Of a DNA stretch of 64,000 nucleotides, positions 1 through 8,647 are shown one piece after another. The notes below the pieces were generated by a model that did no database searches, had not been told where the DNA came from, and was given only the letters and a program-made list of their open reading frames with translations. Position numbers and translations under genes: made by a program. Position 1 is the first letter of the stretch. Every line of letters starts with the position of its first letter. The stretch is from NCBI RefSeq assembly GCF_002954665.1, contig NZ_MSCM01000002.1, forward strand, positions 592,767-656,766. The letters are read 5' to 3'. This DNA is from Polaribacter glomeratus (GTDB lineage: Bacteria; Bacteroidota; Bacteroidia; Flavobacteriales; Flavobacteriaceae).

Positions 1-286
1 TTGGTTCGTTATAAGCATCTGTCATTACCAATTGCTCTGGCAAACCCGCGTCCCACATTAAATTTCCTTTTGGATGAGAAATTACATAATATGTGTCTGT
101 AAATTGTTTTGTTTGACCCGTATAGGTAGTGTCTTGCGAAAAAACTTCTAATTTTTTTACCAAAATAGAACCACCAACTAATTGATATAATTTTACTTCT
201 GGTTTCGCAATTTCTTCTACTTTTTTTTCTGATTTTTTACAACTTACAATACTAATTGCAAGAAATAAGAAAAGTATATTTTTCAT
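1..286 (-). CDS. Metallo-beta-lactamase-fold lipoprotein, N-acyl-homoserine-lactonase-like (partial, 3' end off window)
   Basis: The N-terminal 95 residues are present; the rest lies outside the window. A signal peptide ends in a lipobox with Cys near residue 16 (AISIVSC followed by KKSEKK), so the product should be an outer-membrane or periplasmic lipoprotein. The part after it (YQLVGGSILV, then YYVISHPKGNLMWDAGLPEQL) matches the start of the lactonase branch of metallo-beta-lactamase-fold proteins, where a strand of the form 'hPkGnllwDtG' precedes the metal site. The HxHxDH zinc motif would lie in the missing part, so activity cannot be judged. It follows sufB by about 60 bp on the same strand, a position usually held by sufC. 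Confidence 0.6.
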   Translation of the reverse strand, partial: MKNILFLFLAISIVSCKKSEKKVEEIAKPEVKLYQLVGGSILVKKLEVFSQDTTYTGQTKQFTDTYYVISHPKGNLMWDAGLPEQLVMTDAYNEP

Positions 287-346
287 TTTATATTTCGTTT
301 TTATGATTATTAGATAAATTATTTTAAACGATTAAGTCAATTAATT

Positions 347-1795
347 TTAACCTACAGAACCTTCTAAACTAATTTCCAATAATTTCTGAGCTTCAACAGC
401 AAACTCCATTGGTAACTTATTAAGCACCTCTTTACTAAATCCGTTTACAATTAAAGCGATGGCTTTTTCTGTATCAATTCCTCGTTGATTACAATAAAAC
501 AATTGTTCTTCACCAATTTTACTAGTGGTAGCTTCGTGTTCTATTTGTGCCGATTTATTTTTAACTTCTATGTAAGGAAACGTGTGTGCACCACAAGCAT
601 TGCCCATTAATAAAGAATCACATTGAGAAAAATTACGCGCATTTTCTGCTCTAGAGTTTATCTGTACCAAACCTCTGTAAGAGTTTTGAGAATGACCAGC
701 AGAAATTCCTTTAGAAATAATGGTCGATTTGGTGTTTTTACCTAAATGAATCATTTTAGTTCCTGTATCAGCTTGCTGATAATGGTTAGTTACTGCTATT
801 GAATAAAATTCACCTACAGAATTATTTCCTTTTAAAATACAAGAAGGATATTTCCAAGTTACGGCAGAACCAGTTTCTACTTGTGTCCAAGAAATTTTTG
901 CATTTGTTTCGCATAAACCTCTTTTGGTAACAAAGTTAAAAACGCCACCTTTTCCGTTTTTATCTCCAGGATACCAGTTTTGAACTGTAGAATATTTAAT
1001 TTCTGCATCATCCATGGCAATTAATTCTACAACTGCTGCGTGTAATTGATTTTCATCTCTACTTGGCGCTGTACAACCTTCTAAATAAGAAACATAACTT
1101 CCTTTATCAGCAACAACAAGCGTTCTTTCAAACTGACCTGTTCCGCCTTCATTAATTCTAAAGTAGGTTGATAATTCCATCGGACAACGAACTCCTTTTG
1201 GAATGTAGCAAAAAGATCCATCAGAAAAAACAGCAGAATTTAATGCTGCGTAAAAATTGTCTGATGTTGGTACAACAGTTCCTAAATATTTTCTAACTAA
1301 TTCTGGATGTTCTTGAATTGCTTCAGAAATTGGCATAAAAATAATACCTTTTTCACCTAATGTTTTCTTAAAAGTTGTTGCTACAGAAACAGAATCTATA
1401 ACAATATCTACAGCCACATTTGCTAGCTTTTTTTGCTCATCAATAGAGATTCCTAATTTTTTAAAAGTCTCTAGTAAATCAGGATCAACCTCATCTAGCG
1501 AGTCTAATTTAGGCTTCTTTTTTGGCGCAGAGTAATACGCAATTTCCTGAAAATTTGGTTTTGGATACGTTACGTTTGCCCACTCTGGCTCTTTCATTTT
1601 TTGCCAAACACGAAAAGCCTCTAAACGCCAATCTGTCATCCATTTTGGTTCGTTTTTCTTTTTAGAAATTGCACGAACCACGTCTTCATTTAACCCCTTT
1701 GCAAAGGTTTCGCTTTCCATCTCTGTATAAAAACCATATTCATATTCTTTGGTTTTTAATTCTTGTTCTAAATCTTCCTCTGTATATTTACTCAT
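347..1795 (-). CDS. sufB: Fe-S cluster assembly protein SufB
   Basis: SufB is the core scaffold of the SufBC2D complex, which builds Fe-S clusters in the cytoplasm. The 482-residue length is normal for the family. The protein shows the typical N-terminal helical part ([16 protein letters not shown]), the right-handed beta-helix core and the conserved C-terminal stretch [19 protein letters not shown], with the Cys (about residue 399) and a nearby acidic/His cluster ([15 protein letters not shown]) associated with cluster assembly and SufD contact. It lies downstream of the IscA/SufA-type gene on the same strand, with a broken four-helix-bundle gene between. No sufC or sufD is visible in the window; the next same-strand gene is a lactonase-like lipoprotein. 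Confidence 0.97.
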   Translation of the reverse strand: MSKYTEEDLEQELKTKEYEYGFYTEMESETFAKGLNEDVVRAISKKKNEPKWMTDWRLEAFRVWQKMKEPEWANVTYPKPNFQEIAYYSAPKKKPKLDSLDEVDPDLLETFKKLGISIDEQKKLANVAVDIVIDSVSVATTFKKTLGEKGIIFMPISEAIQEHPELVRKYLGTVVPTSDNFYAALNSAVFSDGSFCYIPKGVRCPMELSTYFRINEGGTGQFERTLVVADKGSYVSYLEGCTAPSRDENQLHAAVVELIAMDDAEIKYSTVQNWYPGDKNGKGGVFNFVTKRGLCETNAKISWTQVETGSAVTWKYPSCILKGNNSVGEFYSIAVTNHYQQADTGTKMIHLGKNTKSTIISKGISAGHSQNSYRGLVQINSRAENARNFSQCDSLLMGNACGAHTFPYIEVKNKSAQIEHEATTSKIGEEQLFYCNQRGIDTEKAIALIVNGFSKEVLNKLPMEFAVEAQKLLEISLEGSVG

Positions 1796-1828
1796 ACAAT
1801 TAGTTTATAATGTTAAAAAGTTAAAAGT

Positions 1829-2200
1829 TTATACAGTTGAGTGTAGGTATTTTAACAAACCAGTAATCAACTTTGAAACTTCATTTACTTTTAACTTTAA
1901 TTCTTCAAATTCATTTTTGTTAATATATTTTATATCAAAAGCTAAATATAATTTACAACGAACTTCGCCTGCGGATGCTTTAGCTATATATAAAAATCTA
2001 ATAAACTCTTTTGTTGTCTGCCTTTCAAATCCTTCAGCTATTTTAGATGAAATTGAAACTGACGCTCTTCTTATTTTATCTTTTAATCCAAAATCTTTAT
2101 TAAATAAATCATTTAAATTTGTTACTTGATATACGGTTATCTTTAAATCTCTTGATTTTTGCTATGAAAGGATTTCTTTAAAAGAATTAAATTTAGCCAT
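1829..2200 (-). pseudogene. Four-helix-bundle protein (S23-like, 23S rRNA intervening-sequence family), interrupted by an amber codon
   Basis: Reading the minus strand from ATG at 2200 gives MAKFNSFKEILS, then TAG (2164-2162), then QKSRDLKITVYQVTN and an uninterrupted frame to TAA at 1829. The downstream part carries the family hallmark IRRASVSISSKIAEGFERQTTKEFIRFLYIAKASAGEVRCKL. Relatives have Trp at the stop position (SWQKSR), so one G-to-A change (TGG to TAG) explains the break. Without the stop the protein would have 123 residues, the usual length. The function of this family is not established; members are found as free-standing genes and inside 23S rRNA intervening sequences. It sits between the IscA/SufA-type gene and sufB and is probably co-transcribed. 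Confidence 0.85.
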
Positions 2201-2237
2201 TTCTTTTACTTTTTTCTTTTCAATCAACTTTTTAACT

Positions 2238-2567
2238 TTACAAACTAAAAGACTCCCCACACCCACAAGTTCTGTTTGCGTTTGGGTTGTTAAAAACGAA
2301 ACCTTTTCCGTTTAAACCTCCTGAATATTCTAAAACAGTGCCAACTAAATATAAAAAACTTTTTTTGTCTACAATGATTTTTACATCATTTTCCACAAAA
2401 ACCTTGTCATTTTCTAGTTGATTTTTATCAAAAGTTAAATCGTAAGATAATCCTGAACAACCACCACTTTTTACGCCAACCCTCACAAAATCTTGAGCTG
2501 CATCAAAACCGTCATCAGTCATTAATTCAATAACTTTTCTCTTTGCTGTATCTGAAACTTTTATCAT
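2238..2567 (-). CDS. HesB/IscA/SufA-type iron-sulfur cluster carrier
   Basis: A-type carrier proteins take Fe-S clusters from the SufBCD scaffold to apo-targets. The 109-residue product has the three family cysteines: SGGCSGLSY near residue 37, and the C-terminal pair in TCGCGESF. I chose ATG 2567 (MIKVSDTAKRKVIELM): it matches the family N-terminus, while the 18 extra residues from an upstream ATG are atypical and a consensus -7 box at 2599-2606 lies inside that extension. It is the first gene of the minus-strand suf group, ahead of the broken four-helix-bundle gene and sufB. Confidence 0.93.
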   Translation of the reverse strand: MIKVSDTAKRKVIELMTDDGFDAAQDFVRVGVKSGGCSGLSYDLTFDKNQLENDKVFVENDVKIIVDKKSFLYLVGTVLEYSGGLNGKGFVFNNPNANRTCGCGESFSL

Positions 2568-2598
2568 AATTTTAAATAGATTAAATCTAAATAGGCTA

Positions 2599-2606
2599 CA
2601 AATATA
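2599..2606 (-). promoter_or_regulatory. -7 promoter box TATATTTG of the suf group
   Basis: On the minus strand TATATTTG matches the Bacteroidota -7 consensus TAnnTTTG exactly. It lies 32 bases before the chosen ATG of the A-type carrier, predicting a short leader. No clear -33 TTG box was seen. Confidence 0.55.
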
Positions 2607-2672
2607 CAATATAACTAACATATTAATGCAAAGTTATATTATCAAATGTGATGGAACAATTAGTTTTATTGA

Positions 2673-3731
2673 TTACTCTTGAAAGTCTGGATTATTAACA
2701 AAATCAAAATCAGAAAGTGATACCAAAAAGGCCTTTAAATCTGCCTTTTCTTTTGTTGTTAAGTTTACGCCGCCTTGATTTACCTTCTTCATTAAAGGAT
2801 CTAAGGTTGATGATCTTTGCAAACCTTCTGAATAATGATTAATTACTTCCTCTAAAGTTGTAAATCGGCCATCGTGCATATATGGCGCCGTAAAAACTAA
2901 ATTTCTGATGGATGGAGATCTAAATTTACCGTTATCTGCAGGATCGCCTGTTATATTGCCAAATCCTAAATCAGTAAAAGTAGCGTCTAAACCATTATTA
3001 TGGAATTTATTATCGGTCCAAAGCGGATTGTTATCACTTCCGTGGCAATGAAAACAATCTCCTTTTGCTTCGTCCATAAAAATAGCAAATCCGTTTTGTT
3101 CTTCGGATGTTAAAATCGCTTCGCCTTTTAAATAATTATCAAATTTCGAATTACCAGAAATAAGCGTTCGCTCAAATTGCGCGATTGCTTTTGTTACGGC
3201 AACAGAATCGATATTTAAGTTACCAAATGCTTGCAAAAACAACGTTGGATATTCTGGATGCTCTTGTAATTTTTGGGCTATATTTTTCCAGTTCGCATGC
3301 ATTTCTATAGGATTTGAAACGGGCTCTAAAGCTTGTTTTTCTAAACCAAATTCTTTGCCATCCCAAGCAAAACGCTCATCAAAATTCCATGCTAAATTAA
3401 ATAAAGGCATTGAATTTCTTGTTCCTAGAAGTCCGTTAATTCCGTCACTAAGTTGTTGATTGTCTGTAAATGATTTCTTTGGATTGTGGCAAGAAGCACA
3501 AGATTGCGTTTCATCGCCAGAAAGTATTTTATCAAAAAATAATTTTTTACCAAGTGCAACACCTTCTTGGGTTAAAGGGTTGTTCGAAGGAATTACGGGT
3601 GCAATTAATTTGTTTGCAAAAAGTGCCGGAATTTCTAAATTATATGGAATTGGTGTATAGATTTCTTCTTCTTTTGATGCGCAATTGATCAGAAGAAAAA
3701 AAGAAAGAAGGTATAGAAATTTTTTTGTCAT
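2673..3731 (-). CDS. Di-haem cytochrome c peroxidase / MauG-MbnH family lipoprotein
   Basis: The protein has two c-type haem attachment motifs, CASCH (Cys78, Cys81, His82) and CFHCH (Cys226, Cys229, His230), in the spacing of bacterial di-haem peroxidases, and the conserved PYMHDGRFTTLEEVINHY stretch near the C-terminus. A lipobox (LLINC, Cys17) predicts an exported lipoprotein. Length 352 is normal. Family members either reduce H2O2 or, as in MauG and MbnH, oxidise residues of a partner protein. The gene directly upstream encodes an MbnP-like protein, the known partner type of MbnH, so a modifying role is plausible but inferred. Part of a minus-strand run with the genes up to 7452. Confidence 0.9.
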   Translation of the reverse strand: MTKKFLYLLSFFLLINCASKEEEIYTPIPYNLEIPALFANKLIAPVIPSNNPLTQEGVALGKKLFFDKILSGDETQSCASCHNPKKSFTDNQQLSDGINGLLGTRNSMPLFNLAWNFDERFAWDGKEFGLEKQALEPVSNPIEMHANWKNIAQKLQEHPEYPTLFLQAFGNLNIDSVAVTKAIAQFERTLISGNSKFDNYLKGEAILTSEEQNGFAIFMDEAKGDCFHCHGSDNNPLWTDNKFHNNGLDATFTDLGFGNITGDPADNGKFRSPSIRNLVFTAPYMHDGRFTTLEEVINHYSEGLQRSSTLDPLMKKVNQGGVNLTTKEKADLKAFLVSLSDFDFVNNPDFQE

Positions 3732-3832
3732 ATTTATTTTAAAAATTCTTAAAACAGTACTCTCAAAAACTTTATAAACGCTCTTTAAGATCGATTGATT
3801 TCATTTTTTTAGGAAATTGTATCGAGCTATTT

Positions 3833-4585
3833 TTACTGCGTTATAGCACCCAAACTAAAAACAGATTTACCATTAGCACTCATCAATTTTTGTGCCTCAA
3901 AATTTGGCATTAAAACGGTGTTTAATTGGTTTAAATTCCAAGTATTCGGGTTTTTAAACCATTCTGCAATGTTCATTTTAATTTCAATCGTTGCATTATT
4001 TGTGATTTCTACAGTACCTAAATCAACTTCGAAAGAAGTATCTTGAAAAATTAATTTTGAAGGATCTGCTCTGTTTACAGCTCTAAGAGTATGATAATTA
4101 AAATTTGCATCTTGGTTGTTGGTGTCTTTGTATTTACCATCAAACTGCATATAATGATAACCACCGCCTAACATACCAGGAACGTTGAAAGAAACTGAAT
4201 TTAAATCTTGATATTCACCATCTTTATTGTCGGCATCGGCAAAACCGAATCTAAATTTTAAAATACTTGTACCTTGTTCAATTTGCTCAAAATTGAGTTG
4301 CAAACCAGTGTTTTCTCCGATATTAATTAGTTGATAATTTTTTATTTTACTACCAACTGTAATAGTAGAAAGTAAGTATCTTAAATCACTAATACTTATT
4401 GTTTCGCCATGTAGATTCGTAAACTTAAAATCATTAAAATCTGATGAAGTTACAGGAACTCCATCCCAATTTTGGGTGAATTTTAGTGTAACATTTACAG
4501 GTTCTGGGTACACACAACATTCTACTTGATCACCACAAGATGAAAAGAAAATGAGGGTTAAGAAAAACAAAATTATTTTTTTCAT
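3833..4585 (-). CDS. MbnP-family lipoprotein (partner of the di-haem enzyme)
   Basis: A 250-residue lipoprotein (FFSSCGDQ, Cys17). The N-terminal strand VTLKFTQNWDGVPV, the segment ISISDLRYLLSTI and the central PGMLGGGYHYMQFDGKY fit the MbnP family, which is found next to MbnH-type di-haem enzymes; in the characterised pair MbnH converts a Trp of MbnP to kynurenine, creating a copper site. At the GGGYHYM position I see no Trp, so whether the same chemistry occurs is open; Trp residues do occur near the N-terminus (QNWDG) and in EWFKNPNTW. The gene is 3 bp downstream of the propeller lipoprotein gene and about 100 bp before the peroxidase, consistent with one operon. Confidence 0.75.
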   Translation of the reverse strand: MKKIILFFLTLIFFSSCGDQVECCVYPEPVNVTLKFTQNWDGVPVTSSDFNDFKFTNLHGETISISDLRYLLSTITVGSKIKNYQLINIGENTGLQLNFEQIEQGTSILKFRFGFADADNKDGEYQDLNSVSFNVPGMLGGGYHYMQFDGKYKDTNNQDANFNYHTLRAVNRADPSKLIFQDTSFEVDLGTVEITNNATIEIKMNIAEWFKNPNTWNLNQLNTVLMPNFEAQKLMSANGKSVFSLGAITQ

Positions 4586-4588
4586 TTT

Positions 4589-5911
4589 CTATTTTATTTT
4601 TATAATTAATGCATCCGAAAAGCCTTTGTTTTCTGTAACATCACCGCTGGCACTATTACTTTCTCCTACGGCAATTATTGATTTATTTTGCAACTCTACC
4701 GCATCGTACAAAAAGTCAATTTGAGAACCACCCACTGTTTTTTGCCATTCTATTTCACCAAACGAATTTACTTTAAGAATCCAAGCATCATTTTGCCCTT
4801 GATTTATAAAACCAAGGTTAGAACTTCTTGAGCTTCCTGCAATTACAAAACCGTTGTCTTGTGTTTTAGAAATAGACCGAGCAACATCAAAACTAGTTCC
4901 TCCAATTGTTTTCTCCCAAATAAGAGTTCCGTTTGTATTTATTTTTATCATCCATAAATCTGCTGCTCCGTTGTTAAAAGAAACATCAATATCAGCACTT
5001 CTAGTATCGCCAACAATTATAAAATTTCCGTCATCAGTAGCTACAATTGCTCTTGGTTCGTCAATTTCTGAACCTCCAAAATTTTTCTCCCAAATAAGGA
5101 TTCCTTCAAAAGTAATTTTTAAAACCCAAAAATCATAACCTCCTTTATTGTTAGTAATATTAAAGTCTTTACTGTCTGAAGAAGCTGCAATTATAAACTC
5201 GTTATTTAAGGTTTCTACAACTCCGAAAGGAGTATCGGTAAAAGAACCTCCAAAATATTTGCTCCATTGTAAATTACCGTTTGGCGCTAATTTTAACGCC
5301 CAAATATCGCCGCCAGCATGTTTAGCTTTTTTAGAGTTTCCTTGACCTCCAGAAGCGGAGACATCTAAAACACCTGTTACAAGGTATCCATTGTCTGACG
5401 TTTGGATTAAAGAAACACCTTTGTCTGAACCTAAAAAACCAAAACTTTTTTCCCACAAACGAACTCCTTCTCCTGTAATTTTAAGAATCCAGAAATCTTG
5501 TGAACCTGCGTTTAAAGAAACGTCTTTATCTGCGGTACTTGCATATCCTAAAAGAGCAAAACCACCATCATTTGTGGCAATAATATCTACGCCTCTATCA
5601 TCTCCAGAACTACCAAACGTTTTGTTCCAAAGTAATTCATCATCCGAAGAAAACCTCATCACCCAAAAATCAAAACTTTCATCGCTTTTACTAGAACTAT
5701 CAAAATCATTACTTTGTGTGTAACCCAAAACGACATAACCACCATCTGTTGTTTTAACAATAGAATTTAGTGCATCATTTTTAGAACCACCAAATGTTTT
5801 AACACTACTTACTTGCCCAGAATTTATAAAGACATCAAGGTTTGTTTCAACCTTATCTTTAGAACAGTTGCATAAAAAAAGCAGCACTATTATATAACCA
5901 ATTATTTTCAT
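4589..5911 (-). CDS. Lipoprotein with about seven propeller-like repeats (DGGf..G...DfWvlKi...W.K..GGs)
   Basis: The signal peptide ends at LFLCNC (lipobox). The mature protein consists of about seven repeats of roughly 53 residues, each with TxDGGFxxxG, a DFWVLKI-type strand and a W-x-K-x-F/I-G-G-S turn followed by D. This pattern predicts a beta-propeller of the kind common in flavobacterial surface proteins, often annotated only as hypothetical. No catalytic residues are evident. Tight linkage to the MbnP-like gene (3 bp) suggests that it acts in the same exported redox system, perhaps as a scaffold; that is inference. The repetitive DNA also explains the open-looking frames on the opposite strand. 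Confidence 0.7.
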   Translation of the reverse strand: MKIIGYIIVLLFLCNCSKDKVETNLDVFINSGQVSSVKTFGGSKNDALNSIVKTTDGGYVVLGYTQSNDFDSSSKSDESFDFWVMRFSSDDELLWNKTFGSSGDDRGVDIIATNDGGFALLGYASTADKDVSLNAGSQDFWILKITGEGVRLWEKSFGFLGSDKGVSLIQTSDNGYLVTGVLDVSASGGQGNSKKAKHAGGDIWALKLAPNGNLQWSKYFGGSFTDTPFGVVETLNNEFIIAASSDSKDFNITNNKGGYDFWVLKITFEGILIWEKNFGGSEIDEPRAIVATDDGNFIIVGDTRSADIDVSFNNGAADLWMIKINTNGTLIWEKTIGGTSFDVARSISKTQDNGFVIAGSSRSSNLGFINQGQNDAWILKVNSFGEIEWQKTVGGSQIDFLYDAVELQNKSIIAVGESNSASGDVTENKGFSDALIIKIK

Positions 5912-6021
5912 TTATTAATTACGAGTATTAGCTAGGTTTATCTTTTAAGTCTAAAGTTACGTGTACACATAAAGAAGATCTTACAATGTATCATTTTATA
6001 TAATCTATAGTAGTGTTTTGA

Positions 6022-7452
6022 TTATTTAACAATAAGTTTGGTCGTATTTTGATTATTAATCTTAATAAAATAAACACCTTTTTGAAGCCCTTTTGTATCT
6101 AAAACGTATGTATCATTATTAATATTATTTTCTTCGATCATTTTTTGACCCAATAAATTATAAATCTGTATACTTTGTACAAATTGATTATTTGATGACT
6201 TAATAGTTGTTTTGCCTGATGTTGGATTTGGGTAAACAGAAAAAGATTTTTGTAATTCTTGATTTTGTAAACTTAATGTTCCATTTTTTTTAATGACAAA
6301 AAAACCATTATTAATATCGCTAACAATAATATTACCACTAGGAAAATACGGATACACATTCCAAGCACCATTAAAAGCAGTACTGTTGTTGTTTGGGTAC
6401 GTGTCAAAAAAACCAACTTCTGTAAAAATTTTGTTTTCTACGTTTGACACGTCTATCATTCTAACACCTGCCGTATAATTTGCTTGAAAATATATATTAT
6501 CTTTTATATAACCATTATGATCTATTGCTGCTGTGCTGCCGAAATAATCAAAATGATATAAAGGATTGTCTAAATCTGTAAAATCGAAAACAATAGTTTT
6601 TGTGTTATTTCCAATTTGCTGCTCATCTAACTCATCACCTAAAATAAAATACTTTAAATCTTCTGTAAACCAACCTTGATGCGCATACCTTACATTCGTA
6701 TAACTTATTGTTGAAATTATTATTGGATTCGCCTTATTGGTAACATCTGCAATTACAACCTCATTTTCATTGCTACCAATAAGAATTTCTTTGCCAGTAT
6801 AATCTGTATCTGGACCGTTATATGTAATAACTTGTGCATCATGAGCGTATCCACCGGCACCAAAACCACCTTCTATAACAGGGTTTGTAGGGTTTTGAAT
6901 ATTTATAAATATTGGTCCACCACCGTAAGTAGAACTTCTACTAGCGCCTACAATATACGCATAACCAGTACTTTCATTAATTATAATATTGTGTGCACTT
7001 CCAAATCCTGTAAAATGAGTATCTGCTGTAAAGTTTACAGGAGGATTCGAAACCGTTCTTAATCTTTTTAGGTCAAAAACTTGCATGCCGTGATTAGAAG
7101 CTTCACTTACAATAAATGCATGTGAATCGTACACTTTTACATCTCTCCATGGACTATTTACAGTACTTGTTTTAAGAGTGCCTAAAATAATTGGTGCTAC
7201 TGGGTTCGAAATATCAATAAAGGTCATTCCTTTTGTTGTGCCCATCAATGCATATTCCTTTTGTGTTTCTGGATCTACCCAACCCCAGCTATCATTTCCT
7301 TCTGCACCAAAGCTACCAATGGTAAAAATAGAAATGTGAGATTGTAAATCATAATCTTTACATGGATATTGTCCTGCAAAGCCATTCACACAGGGTGTTT
7401 GAGCTAAAAAATATTGGGATACTAGTATAACTATTAAGGTAATTTTTTTCAT
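6022..7452 (-). CDS. Choice-of-anchor B family protein with T9SS type A sorting domain
   Basis: Secreted protein of 476 residues from ATG 7452 (MKKITLIVILVSQYFLAQ is a clear signal peptide; an ATG seven codons upstream is possible but shifts the signal). The body has LVIVD-like propeller strands (KEYALMGTTKGMTFIDISNPVAPIILG; HGMQVFDLKRLR; YHFDYFGSTAAIDHNGYI) of the choice-of-anchor B family. The last 75 residues (FSVYPNPTSGKTTIKSS to GVYFIKINNQNTTKLIVK) form a type A sorting domain for export by the type IX secretion system. It is the first gene of the minus-strand group with the propeller lipoprotein, MbnP-like protein and di-haem peroxidase; the 110 bp gap leaves room for a separate promoter. 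Confidence 0.85.
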   Translation of the reverse strand: MKKITLIVILVSQYFLAQTPCVNGFAGQYPCKDYDLQSHISIFTIGSFGAEGNDSWGWVDPETQKEYALMGTTKGMTFIDISNPVAPIILGTLKTSTVNSPWRDVKVYDSHAFIVSEASNHGMQVFDLKRLRTVSNPPVNFTADTHFTGFGSAHNIIINESTGYAYIVGASRSSTYGGGPIFINIQNPTNPVIEGGFGAGGYAHDAQVITYNGPDTDYTGKEILIGSNENEVVIADVTNKANPIIISTISYTNVRYAHQGWFTEDLKYFILGDELDEQQIGNNTKTIVFDFTDLDNPLYHFDYFGSTAAIDHNGYIKDNIYFQANYTAGVRMIDVSNVENKIFTEVGFFDTYPNNNSTAFNGAWNVYPYFPSGNIIVSDINNGFFVIKKNGTLSLQNQELQKSFSVYPNPTSGKTTIKSSNNQFVQSIQIYNLLGQKMIEENNINNDTYVLDTKGLQKGVYFIKINNQNTTKLIVK

Positions 7453-7545
7453 TGTTTGGGTGTTTTTTGTCAAAAGTAATATATAAAATCTATTTTTTAA
7501 TAAACATCTCTGTTAAAGTACTTCAAAAAAATTTTAAAATCTACC

Positions 7546-7553
7546 TATCTTTG
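7546..7553 (+). promoter_or_regulatory. -7 promoter box TATCTTTG of thiL
   Basis: TATCTTTG matches TAnnTTTG exactly and ends 4 bases before the thiL ATG. With the usual 5-7 base distance to the start site, the transcript would start at or next to the ATG, so thiL may be leaderless. Confidence 0.55.
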
Positions 7554-7557
7554 CAGC

Positions 7558-8610
7558 ATGTTAGAAGACAAAAACCAACAAAGAACATCATTAGCAGAAC
7601 TAGGAGAGTTTGGCTTAATCAATCATATTACAAAATATTTTAAAACTGAAAATTCATCAACAATTAAAGCAATTGGTGATGATGCAGCCGTTTTAGATGC
7701 ATCAGAAAAACAAACTTTAGTTACTACAGATTTGTTAATTGAAGGTGTCCATTTTGATTTAAGCTACATGCCACTTAAACACTTAGGATACAAGGCTGTA
7801 GTGGTTAATTTATCTGATGTGTATGCAATGAATGGTGTTGCAGAACAAATTACAGTTTCTTTAGCGGTTTCTAACCGATTTTCTTTGGAGGCAATTGAAG
7901 AGTTGTATGCAGGAATTCAGTTAGCATGTGAAACGTATAATGTAGATTTAATTGGTGGCGACACTACATCATCAACCAAAGGAATGTTAATTTCTGTTAC
8001 TGCAATTGGCAAGGTAAATAAAGACGAAGCTGTGTATAGAAACACCGCTAAAGAAACCGATTTAATTGTGGTTACTGGTGATTTGGGTGCTGCTTATTTA
8101 GGATTACAAGTTTTAGAAAGAGAAAAGCAAGTTTTTAAAGTAGATCCTAATAATCAGCCAGATTTAGAAAATTACACCTATTTAATTGAGCGTCAACTAA
8201 AACCTGAAGCACGAAAAGATGTTGCTGGTTTATTGCAAGAATTAGAGATAAAACCAACTTCTATGATTGATGTTTCTGATGGATTATCGTCTGAACTTTT
8301 TCATATTTGTACACAAAGCAAAGTAGGCTGTAAAGTATACGAGGACAAATTACCTTTAGATCCGCAAGTAATTTCTGCTTGTGAAGAATTTGAGTTAGAT
8401 TCTACGATGGTTGCTTTAAGTGGTGGCGAAGATTACGAGTTACTTTTTACCGTTGGCATTGCTGATTTTGATAAAATTAAAGGAAATCCTCATTTTTCAA
8501 TAATTGGTCATGTTACCGCAGAAAACCAAGGGTTGCAATTAATTACAAGAGCTGGTCAAGAAATTGGGTTGAAAGCGCAAGGTTGGAATTCGTTAAATAA
8601 ACAAGATTAA
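7558..8610 (+). CDS. thiL: Thiamine-monophosphate kinase ThiL
   Basis: ThiL uses ATP to phosphorylate thiamine monophosphate to thiamine diphosphate, the last step of cofactor synthesis. The 350-residue product shows the family's metal and nucleotide sites: GDDAA at 40-44, TTDLLIEGVHF, NLSDVYAMNG, the GGDTTSS loop near 140 and the C-terminal SGGEDYELLF. The start fits the usual N-terminus (TSLAELGEFGLI) and lies directly behind a consensus -7 box. No other thiamine genes are nearby. It is divergent from the T9SS protein gene and 37 bp upstream of an MFS gene on the same strand. Confidence 0.95.
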   Translation: MLEDKNQQRTSLAELGEFGLINHITKYFKTENSSTIKAIGDDAAVLDASEKQTLVTTDLLIEGVHFDLSYMPLKHLGYKAVVVNLSDVYAMNGVAEQITVSLAVSNRFSLEAIEELYAGIQLACETYNVDLIGGDTTSSTKGMLISVTAIGKVNKDEAVYRNTAKETDLIVVTGDLGAAYLGLQVLEREKQVFKVDPNNQPDLENYTYLIERQLKPEARKDVAGLLQELEIKPTSMIDVSDGLSSELFHICTQSKVGCKVYEDKLPLDPQVISACEEFELDSTMVALSGGEDYELLFTVGIADFDKIKGNPHFSIIGHVTAENQGLQLITRAGQEIGLKAQGWNSLNKQD

Positions 8611-8647
8611 ACGAAACCTTTATCACTAAAAATTATCGTTACTTTTA

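Noticed and set aside
1749..2129. 126-residue plus-strand open frame
   Set aside because: It is the antisense of the broken four-helix-bundle gene, whose protein signature reads clearly on the minus strand.
6832..7062. 76-residue Thr/Ser-rich plus-strand frame
   Set aside because: Shadow of the choice-of-anchor B gene on the opposite strand.
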